From the NCBI GenBank assembly GCA_036266835.1, contig DATAXD010000001.1, positions 31,742-95,741 on the forward strand: a stretch of 64,000 bases of DNA. The letters run 5' to 3'. This DNA comes from Galbitalea sp036266835 (GTDB lineage: Bacteria > Actinomycetota > Actinomycetes > Actinomycetales > Microbacteriaceae). A program made the position numbers and the translations under genes. Shown here one piece after another: positions 58,350-64,000 of this stretch. The notes below the pieces were generated by a model. The model saw only the letters and a program-made list of their open reading frames with translations, did no database searches and was not told the origin of the DNA. Each line of letters begins with the position of its first letter. Position 1 is the stretch's first letter.

Positions 58350-58825
58350 GCGAGGCAATTTCGGCCCTTGTGGGCAGGCAACGCGTGCTAGCGGATGCGG
58401 CCGATCGAGGCATCGGTGTCGAACTCATCGAACGACCGCCAGCCAACTCGGTCGAAGAGGCAGCAGCAGTCCTGGGAATCGATGCGTCCAGCATTGTGAA
58501 AACGCTCGTCGTCAGACGTCACGACGGCGAATTCCTGTTTGCCCTCGTTCCCGGGAACCGCCAGATCTCCTGGCCCAAACTTCGGGCCGTCGTTGGTGTC
58601 AACCGACTGAAGCTGCCCGATGCGGATGCCGCCCTCGAGGCCACCGGTTACGAGCGCGGAACGATTGTGCCGCTCGGCAGCACCAGGGCCTGGCCGGTCT
58701 ACGCCGATTCACACATTTCCGGGCGCATCGCCCTCGGCGGAGGCGAGCACGGGTTCAGCGCGCTCGTCGACTCGGACGAGCTGATTGCGGGGCTCGATGC
58801 GACCGTCGCGGATATCACCGGTTGA
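58346..58825 (+). CDS. YbaK/EbsC-type aminoacyl-tRNA deacylase
   Basis: A 159-residue protein of the Cys-tRNA(Pro)/Pro-tRNA deacylase fold: SVEEAAAVLGIDASSIVKTLVVRRHDGEFLFALVPGNRQISWPKL with the conserved lysine in VKTLV, and the C-terminal GGEHGFSALVD, a variant of the GGxxG-like motif. It clears mischarged tRNAs. GTG start overlaps the upstream unknown gene. The 172 bases after it, before the convergent DsbA-like gene, show no convincing feature. Confidence 0.9.
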   Translation: MSEAISALVGRQRVLADAADRGIGVELIERPPANSVEEAAAVLGIDASSIVKTLVVRRHDGEFLFALVPGNRQISWPKLRAVVGVNRLKLPDADAALEATGYERGTIVPLGSTRAWPVYADSHISGRIALGGGEHGFSALVDSDELIAGLDATVADITG

Positions 58826-58997
58826 CCCGTTGGGTCATGCCCGTCGACTCGCCGGTCGCGGTGCTAAACCGAATCAAAGTCCAGCCGGCGATTGACGATC
58901 GCCTGCTCCCGGTGCTCCGGCAGCTCACAGGAGTCGCCCTCGCAGGCCCCCGCCGCTGGGTCGCCGATTATCGTCAGTGGGCCGGTTGCGGCATCGG

Positions 58998-59672
58998 TCA
59001 TTTCACGGTCTCTCGCTCGGACTGAACCTGTTCAAGCACGTTAGCGAAAGTTGACGGGTCCTGCGCGCCAGACACCCCGTACTTCTCGTTGAAGACGAAG
59101 AACGGCACGCCGTGGATTCCGTAGGCCTCCGCCTGCGCAACATCAGCTTTGACGTCAGGCAGGTACTGCTGGTCCGTGAGGACTCGAACCACCTCGTCCC
59201 GATCGAGGCCGATTTCGGCGGCCAGGTCGGCGAGGTCCTCGATGCGACCGACATGGCGACCATCGACGAAGTAGGCCTTGAGCAGCCGTTCCTTCATCTC
59301 AACCTGGCGGCCGTGGCTCTTGGCGTAGTGGAGGAGTTCGTGAGCTTTGATGGTGTTCGTCTGGTGCACGTGGTCGTAGTCGTAGTCAAGCCCGACGCTC
59401 GCGGCAATGCCGGTGACACGCTCGAGCATCCGGTCCGCGTCGGAGGGCGAGATGCCTTTGCGCTGGGCCAGGTAATCCTTGGGTGTTCCGTCGAAGTCCA
59501 ACGGCGTATCCGGAGCGAGTTCGAACGAGTGGTATTCGACCTCCACCTCGCCGCCGAAGTCGGCGACGGCCGCCTCGAACTTGCGTTTGCCGATGTAGCA
59601 CCACGGGCACTGCACATCCGACCAGATGTCCACCTTTATTACGTCACTCACATCCAACCCAACGCTGTCCAC
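58998..59672 (-). CDS. DsbA family oxidoreductase (FrnE-like)
   Basis: A 224-residue thioredoxin-fold protein with the active site CPWC (VDIWSDVQCPWCYIGKRKF), an inserted helical domain (NTIKAHELLHYAKSHGRQVEMKERLLKAYF) and the cis-proline loop GIHGVPFFVFNEKYGVSGAQ. No signal peptide, so it acts in the cytoplasm; FrnE-like members handle disulfides or polyketide substrates. GTG start at 59672. It is followed on its own strand by no gene within the window segment before the convergent YbaK-like gene. Confidence 0.93.
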   Translation of the reverse strand: MDSVGLDVSDVIKVDIWSDVQCPWCYIGKRKFEAAVADFGGEVEVEYHSFELAPDTPLDFDGTPKDYLAQRKGISPSDADRMLERVTGIAASVGLDYDYDHVHQTNTIKAHELLHYAKSHGRQVEMKERLLKAYFVDGRHVGRIEDLADLAAEIGLDRDEVVRVLTDQQYLPDVKADVAQAEAYGIHGVPFFVFNEKYGVSGAQDPSTFANVLEQVQSERETVK

Positions 59673-59702
59673 CGTCCCCTATTCCCTGCTGCCCACCGCA
59701 AT

Positions 59703-59758
59703 GTCGGAATCTGGTGCGACACGCCGCGCTCTGGCGGCGTGTCGCACCCGTTTCCGAC
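59703..59758 (-). terminator. Two-part hairpin after glyS
   Basis: The inner arm 59714-59727 (GTGCGACACGCCGC) pairs exactly with 59734-59747 (14 bp, 6-base loop); an outer stem GTCGGAA (59703-59709) / TTCCGAC (59752-59758) extends it with a small internal loop. Probable glyS terminator. Confidence 0.75.
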
Positions 59759-59775
59759 TTTAGGGTCGTGGCGGA

Positions 59776-61161
59776 TCAGGCTCCGCGGAGCTGGTCGGCG
59801 AGGTAATCGGTGAGGCGGTCCAGCGAGACACGCTCCTGGGCCATGGTGTCGCGTTCGCGGATGGTCGCCGCGTTATCGTCGAGCGAGTCGAAGTCGACGG
59901 TAACGCAGAACGGTGTGCCGATTTCATCCTGCCGACGGTATCGACGGCCGATGGCACCGGCGTCGTCGAACTCGATGTTCCAGAGCTTCCGCAGGTCGTC
60001 GGCAACCGTCTTCGCCAGCGGCGACAGCTGCTCGTTGCGCGACAACGGAAATACCGCAACTTTCACGGGAGCGAGTCGACGGTCGAGCCGCATGACCGTG
60101 CGCACCTCGGTTCCGCCCTTCGCATTTGGCGCCTCGTCTTCTGCGTACGCCTCGATGAGGAACGCCATCAGTGCCCGCGTCAGACCGAACGACGGCTCGA
60201 TGACGTACGGCACGTACCTCTCACCGGTCGACTGCTCGAAGTAGCGTAAGTCAGTACCGGATTCGCGGATGTGGTTGGACAGGTCGAAGTCGGTGCGGTT
60301 CGCGATGCCCATGAGCTCGCCCCATTCGCCGCCGGCGAAACCGAACCGATACTCGATGTCTGCCGTTGCCGCGGAGTAGTGCGCGCGATCGCCGTCGGGA
60401 ACGTCGAATCGCCTGAGGTTTTCTGGGCTCAGGCCAAGGTCGGTGAACCAGTCGAAGCAGGCCGCAATCCAGTGCTCGTACCACTCGGGCGCATCGGCGG
60501 GCGGAGTGAAGAATTCGATCTCCATTTGCTCGAACTCGCGCGTGCGGAAGATGAAATTCCCGGGCGTTATCTCGTTCCGGAACGTCTTCCCGACCTGACC
60601 GATACCGAACGGCGGCTTCTGCCGCGAGGTCGTGACGACCGTGGCGAAGTCGACGAAGATGCCCTGTGCGGTCTCCGGACGGAGATAGTGGAGGCCCTCC
60701 TCGTCATCCACCGAACCGAGGTAGGTCTTCATCAGCCCCGAGAAGTTCTGCGGCTCTGTCCATTGGCCGCGAGTACCACAGTTGGAGCAGGCGACTTCGG
60801 CCAGCCCGCCCTTTGGCGCTCTGCCCTTCTTCGCCTCGAACTCCTCGATCAGGTGATCCGCACGAAACCGCCGGTGACAGTGCAGGCATTCGACCAGCGG
60901 ATCGCTGAACGTCGCGACGTGGCCGGATGCCTGCCAGACCTTGGTCGGCAGGATGATCGAGCTGTCCAATCCGACCATGTCCCCGCGACCGCGCACAAAG
61001 TTCTGCCACCACTGCCGCTTGATGTTCTCTTTGAGCTCCACACCGAGCGGGCCGTAGTCCCACGCGGATCGCGTTCCGCCGTAGATCTCCCCGGACTGGA
61101 AGACGAATCCCCTGCGCTTTGCGAGGGCGATGACGGCGTCGAGCGTAGAAGGCGTAGCCAC
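59776..61161 (-). CDS. glyS: Glycine--tRNA ligase
   Basis: A 461-residue class II synthetase of the homodimeric eukaryote/archaeal-like type. It begins with AKRRGFVFQSGEIYGGTRSAWDYGPLGVELKENI, has zinc-binding CxxC pairs (CLHCHRRF and CSNCGTRG), RPETAQGIFVDF, FRTREFEQMEIEFF (motif 2) and RALMAFLIEAY (motif 3 region). It charges tRNA-Gly. GTG start with CGGAG at 6 bases. A strong hairpin follows the stop. Confidence 0.97.
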   Translation of the reverse strand: MATPSTLDAVIALAKRRGFVFQSGEIYGGTRSAWDYGPLGVELKENIKRQWWQNFVRGRGDMVGLDSSIILPTKVWQASGHVATFSDPLVECLHCHRRFRADHLIEEFEAKKGRAPKGGLAEVACSNCGTRGQWTEPQNFSGLMKTYLGSVDDEEGLHYLRPETAQGIFVDFATVVTTSRQKPPFGIGQVGKTFRNEITPGNFIFRTREFEQMEIEFFTPPADAPEWYEHWIAACFDWFTDLGLSPENLRRFDVPDGDRAHYSAATADIEYRFGFAGGEWGELMGIANRTDFDLSNHIRESGTDLRYFEQSTGERYVPYVIEPSFGLTRALMAFLIEAYAEDEAPNAKGGTEVRTVMRLDRRLAPVKVAVFPLSRNEQLSPLAKTVADDLRKLWNIEFDDAGAIGRRYRRQDEIGTPFCVTVDFDSLDDNAATIRERDTMAQERVSLDRLTDYLADQLRGA

Positions 61162-61241
61162 GAGTTACTCCGGGAGTCCAGCCGAGCTGGATGCCCGGTC
61201 GATTGATGAGCTCCCAGCCTATCGGTTGCTAACTTTGACGG

Positions 61242-61802
61242 ATGCTCGCAGCCGGTGACCCACTGCCCTCACGGCCGCAACGCGTTCTGGTCGCCGGTGT
61301 CACCGGCTCGGGAAAGTCGACGCTCGCCCGGAGGATTGCGGCCCGCCTCGAGCTGCCGTATGTCGAGATCGACTCCCTTTACCATGGGCCGGGCTGGGTT
61401 CCGCGGGAAGAATTCGAGCGCGAGGTCGGTGAATTCGCCCGCGGCGACAGCTGGGTGACCGAGTGGCAGTACCGCACGGTTCGAGCGATGCTCGCCGACC
61501 GCGCGGACACACTGGTCTGGCTCGATCATCCGACCTGGATCCCCCTGTTTCGGGTGTTACGCCGCACCGTGCGGCGCAGCTGGGGCCGCACGGTGCTGTG
61601 GAACGGGAACGTCGAGCCGCCACCGCGGTCGGTCTTCGCCGACCCGGACAACATTCTTCGCTGGGCCTGGCAGACCAGGCACAGCTACCGGACGCTCGTG
61701 CCGGAACTCGAGAATTCGAATCCGAACATCCAGCTGGTCCGCCTCCGCGGCCAGTGTCAGGTTGAGGCCTGGCTCGGCGGTTTGTCGTCTGGGCCGTCCT
61801 GA
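61242..61802 (+). CDS. P-loop NTPase, adenylate kinase/topology-modulation-like
   Basis: A 186-residue protein with Walker A GVTGSGKSTLARRIA, a substrate segment LELPYVEIDSLYHGPGWVPREEFEREV, WVTEWQYRTVRAMLADRADTLVWLDHP and a RRSWGRT...RHSYRT lid-like basic region. This layout matches the FlaR/AAA-18 type small nucleotide-kinase-like proteins of unknown substrate. ATG 6 bases after TAACTT, a leaderless-type start. The 3' end overlaps the convergent unknown gene by 46 bases. Confidence 0.85.
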   Translation: MLAAGDPLPSRPQRVLVAGVTGSGKSTLARRIAARLELPYVEIDSLYHGPGWVPREEFEREVGEFARGDSWVTEWQYRTVRAMLADRADTLVWLDHPTWIPLFRVLRRTVRRSWGRTVLWNGNVEPPPRSVFADPDNILRWAWQTRHSYRTLVPELENSNPNIQLVRLRGQCQVEAWLGGLSSGPS

Positions 61803-62002
61803 AGCTCCCAGGGCACCTTGCCTACGAGTTCGACGGGTTCCGGCGGCGGATCGCCGAATGGGATCGGCGGCCCGTTGTAGGCGGGGATCCCGATCCCAAA
61901 ACCAAACGGCGACGGAGCCGTCGGCGGGTCCTGCACGTCATCGTCCAGCTCGTCGCCCCGGCCGAAGATCAGCCCGTGTTCGCGCGGTTGCTTCTCGCCC
62001 AT
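61757..62002 (-). CDS. Small unknown acidic/proline-rich protein
   Basis: An 81-residue protein, MGEKQPREHGLIFGRGDE..., rich in D, P and G (DDVQDPPTAPSPFGFGIGIPAYNG), ending with GKVPWELQDGPDDKPPS. No family recognised. It starts 3 bases after the stop of the upstream membrane-anchored protein, indicating coupled translation, and overlaps the convergent P-loop gene at its end. Confidence 0.6.
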   Translation of the reverse strand: MGEKQPREHGLIFGRGDELDDDVQDPPTAPSPFGFGIGIPAYNGPPIPFGDPPPEPVELVGKVPWELQDGPDDKPPSQAST

Positions 62003-62005
62003 CCG

Positions 62006-62839
62006 TCAGCCCTGTCCCGAGGGAGTGATCCCCCACCGATAGTGCGCCCAGACGACGTCAATGGGTGGCAACCCGTCCTTCGTCGGATCGCCGGCGTAGA
62101 AGACGATGCTCTGGGTCCTCCGGTCCTGTCCCTGAACCGTGGCTTGCACCAGATCCGCCGTTTTGTATTTCTCCTCAGCGGTGATGAGCGCCTCGGCCTG
62201 AGCCATGGTCGCGCCATTGCCCATGACTTGGGATACCGTCTTCGGGTCAGGCTGTAGCAGCGAGTTGCGCAGCTCGACAATGTACGCGTCAAGCGATGAG
62301 GAATTGCTGCGCGGGTCGGGTCCAAGAAGGCCGCCCGGGAGATCGGATGCCGCGGTTGCGACCCTGGTGCCGCTGAACGTCGCGTGGAACTTCAGCCCGA
62401 GCGGTCCGGTGTAAGTGACGGTGATCGATGTCATCTCCGCGACCGTGCTCGGCTGCGGCGTCAGCGAGAACGCCAGGTACTGCAGTGCTCCCCCGTCGAG
62501 CTGGTACGGCGTGGACGAGGCGCTCAGCGACCACCCCGGAGGTTTGGACGACTGCGCGCGTGGGGCGGTTTGGGTCGAAATGATGTAGACACCCGGTGGC
62601 TTCGTCACATTGCTGGCGTTCGTCGTGATGCTGGTGATCGTGATCGGCCACGGTGCGGTGTTTCGCAGCCAGCCCGCCTGCCCGTACATCGCATCGGAAC
62701 CGGATTGCTGTGTCAGTCGGGTACCGGACCCTCCGAAGGTCAGTCCGGTCGAGGTTCCGAGGTAGAGGACGGCAAATCCGCACGCCACCAGGATGCCCAA
62801 AAACAGGATGAGCGTTATGTTCCTGACGGTCTTTCGCAT
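62006..62839 (-). CDS. Membrane-anchored or lipoprotein of unknown function
   Basis: A 277-residue protein with an N-terminal hydrophobic helix (ITLILFLGILVACGFAVLYLG); the VAC may be a lipobox, but the hydrophobic stretch continues past the cysteine, so a transmembrane anchor is equally likely. The exported part is beta-rich (WPITITSITTNASNV, MTSITVTYTGPLGLKFHATF) and ends with a helical/charged segment (AQAEALITAEEKYKTADLVQATV). GGAAGA precedes the ATG. It lies 18 bases after uppS on the same strand. Confidence 0.72.
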   Translation of the reverse strand: MRKTVRNITLILFLGILVACGFAVLYLGTSTGLTFGGSGTRLTQQSGSDAMYGQAGWLRNTAPWPITITSITTNASNVTKPPGVYIISTQTAPRAQSSKPPGWSLSASSTPYQLDGGALQYLAFSLTPQPSTVAEMTSITVTYTGPLGLKFHATFSGTRVATAASDLPGGLLGPDPRSNSSSLDAYIVELRNSLLQPDPKTVSQVMGNGATMAQAEALITAEEKYKTADLVQATVQGQDRRTQSIVFYAGDPTKDGLPPIDVVWAHYRWGITPSGQG

Positions 62840-62857
62840 GATCTCTTCCGATGGCCT

Positions 62858-63661
62858 CTAGACACTCGGCGCATCGATCGCGGCGCCAAAACGACGATTT
62901 CTCGAAGCGTACAGGCTCACGGCCTCCCAGAGGTCGAGCCTCGTGAAGTCGGGCCAGAGCGTGTCCAGGAACACGAACTCCGCATACGCGCTCTGCCAGA
63001 GCATGAAGTTGCTGGTGCGCTGCTCGCCCGAGCTACGCACGAACAGGTCGACGTCGGGCAGTTCCGGCGCGTAGAGCGCGCGCTGGATGGTCTTCTCGCT
63101 GATTCCCGACGGCGAGAGCCTGCCAGCCGCAACCTGCTCGGCCACCGCGCGGACGGCGTCGGTGAGTTCGTTTCGGCCCCCGTAGTTCACGCACATCGTC
63201 AGCGTGAGCACGGAATTGTGCGCAGTGAGTTTCTCGGCGAACTGAAGCTCCTTGATAACGGATGCCCACAACCTCGGCCGCCGACCGGCCCAGCGGACGC
63301 GCACGCCCCAGTCGTTGAGCTGGTCCCGGCGCCGGTGCAGCACGTCGCGGTTGAATCCCATCAGGAAGCGCACTTCCTCGGGCGAGCGTTTCCAGTTCTC
63401 GGTCGAAAACGCGTACACGCTCAGGTGCCTGACCCCGATCTGGATGGCGCCCGCGACGACGTCGAGCAGTGAGGCCTCGCCGGCGCGATGCCCCTCAATG
63501 CGTGTCAGGCCCTTGCCGTTGGCCCACCGACCATTGCCGTCCATCACCAACGCGACGTGGTCGGGAACGGACTCGAGCGGGATCTGTGGCGGGTAGACGC
63601 CGGTCCAGTCGATGGGTTTGAAGTCGACCGCATCCTTGTGGGTCTTGGATACCGGCGACAT
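62858..63661 (-). CDS. uppS: Isoprenyl (undecaprenyl/decaprenyl) diphosphate synthase
   Basis: A 267-residue cis-prenyltransferase. The catalytic aspartate is in ALVMDGNGRWANGKGL; FSTENWKRSPEEVRFLM, VNYGGRNELTDAVRAVAEQ and PDVDLFVRSSGEQRTSNFMLWQSAYAEF are further conserved regions. It makes the long-chain carrier lipid for cell-wall synthesis. The ATG lies 7 bases after TACTCT. In actinobacteria it normally follows recO, which may be upstream of this window edge. Confidence 0.96.
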   Translation of the reverse strand: MSPVSKTHKDAVDFKPIDWTGVYPPQIPLESVPDHVALVMDGNGRWANGKGLTRIEGHRAGEASLLDVVAGAIQIGVRHLSVYAFSTENWKRSPEEVRFLMGFNRDVLHRRRDQLNDWGVRVRWAGRRPRLWASVIKELQFAEKLTAHNSVLTLTMCVNYGGRNELTDAVRAVAEQVAAGRLSPSGISEKTIQRALYAPELPDVDLFVRSSGEQRTSNFMLWQSAYAEFVFLDTLWPDFTRLDLWEAVSLYASRNRRFGAAIDAPSV

Positions 63662-63826
63662 GCACTCAAGAGTAGTTCAACACCTCCGCTAAAGCAGCGA
63701 AAACTGTGGCGCGGCGCCGATCGGGACAAACGGACCGCGGAACTTACAATTCCACCAATACTTTTCTCAAACATTCTTAACATTTTTGGGAGAACTCCAA
63801 TAGAGTCGCGCTGAAAGGATTTCGCC

Positions 63827-64000
63827 ATGCCAGAATTTGAGACCTTCGAAAAGCGCAGAACACCCCCCGCAAGCGAACCCCTCGTGACCCTGCTGAAGAC
63901 GGGCGTCATTTCTATGAATGTCGTATCTTACGATCTCCTTGCCAGACCCGAGCACATTGAGTTTGCGTACGCGCGGGCCGAGCGGATAGTTGCGCTTCGC
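63827..64000 (+). CDS. Conserved unknown protein, 3' end outside the window
   Basis: The first 58 residues (PEFETFEKRRTPPASEPLVTLLKTGVISMN...) start at an ATG preceded by AAAGGA. A TTAACA...TAGAGT promoter-like pair (18-base spacer) sits just upstream. The sequence FEKRRTPPASEP...TGVISMNVVSYDLLARPEHIEFAYARAERIVALR resembles an actinobacterial/archaeal family of small DNA- or nucleotide-related proteins, but the function is not known to me. Confidence 0.7.
   Translation, partial: MPEFETFEKRRTPPASEPLVTLLKTGVISMNVVSYDLLARPEHIEFAYARAERIVALR

Noticed and set aside
58822..59025. A 67-codon frame overlapping the end of the YbaK-type gene
   Set aside because: TTG start, no ribosome site, no recognisable sequence, and it runs into the convergent DsbA-like gene.

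Overview
The window is about 64 kb of high-GC (low 60s percent by eye) actinobacterial chromosome. It is most likely from the Microbacteriaceae. Supporting signs are the order aceE - PucR-type regulator - fabD-fabH-acpP-fabF, a DUF3145 gene beside the fab cluster, the block uppS - glyS - dusB - dgt - dnaG, class A RNase P RNA next to RNase HI, a LAxTG-type sorting signal, many GTG starts, and many genes whose start codon lies 6-8 bases after a -10-like hexamer (leaderless transcription). The genus cannot be fixed from sequence reading alone. I see no phage, insertion sequence, CRISPR array or rRNA operon; this is mostly core chromosome with family-specific accessory genes.

Layout. 0-2.5 kb: end of a KdpE-like response regulator, a DinB-like protein, a VIT1/CCC1 metal transporter and a GNAT acetyltransferase. 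2.5-8.5 kb (minus strand): an NCS1-type permease with a very long proline-rich N-terminus, a Nif3-like protein, a coiled-coil protein whose zinc ribbon has lost most of its cysteines, RNase HI and rnpB. 8.5-13.3 kb: autoregulated PadR gene, acetate transporter (satP), acetyl-CoA synthetase (acs) and a flippase-like membrane protein. 13.3-18.3 kb: tRNA-Val, small membrane proteins and two tandem secreted beta-propeller/TIG proteins ending in LATTG sorting signals. 18.3-31.2 kb: MarR regulator, 1-Cys peroxiredoxin, pyruvate dehydrogenase E1 (aceE), a FasR-like regulator, and the type II fatty-acid synthase genes, with an oxidoreductase, a DinB-like protein and a lipoprotein peptidase inserted between regulator and fabD; then an SRPBCC/ArsR pair. 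31.5-39.5 kb: DUF3145, PadR, a divergent family A DNA polymerase, DUF1684, an ECF sigma/anti-sigma pair, a potassium-channel-like protein, a histidine phosphatase, and a dienelactone hydrolase broken by one frameshift. 39.6-48.5 kb: a 1211-residue polytopic membrane protein, an esterase, a CAU tRNA, a secreted PASTA-like protein, a GT4 glycosyltransferase, a DMT transporter and peptide deformylase. 48.6-51.2 kb: SHOCT membrane protein, LuxR-type two-component system and tRNA-Asn. 51.2-57.8 kb (minus strand): dusB-dgt-dnaG-ABC ATPase-beta-propeller lactonase. 57.8-64 kb: an unknown protein with a YbaK-type deacylase, a DsbA-like protein, glyS, a P-loop kinase-like protein, two unknown proteins, uppS and the start of another gene.

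How the genes work together: satP and acs import and activate acetate to acetyl-CoA; aceE makes acetyl-CoA from pyruvate; the FasR-like regulator and fabD/fabH/acpP/fabF turn acetyl-CoA-derived units into fatty acids. The other end carries housekeeping functions: replication priming, dNTP hydrolysis, tRNA modification and charging, and undecaprenyl phosphate synthesis. The less understood parts are the surface-anchored propeller pair, the permease with its disordered extension, the divergent polymerase, the giant membrane protein, and the pervasive leaderless promoter architecture.
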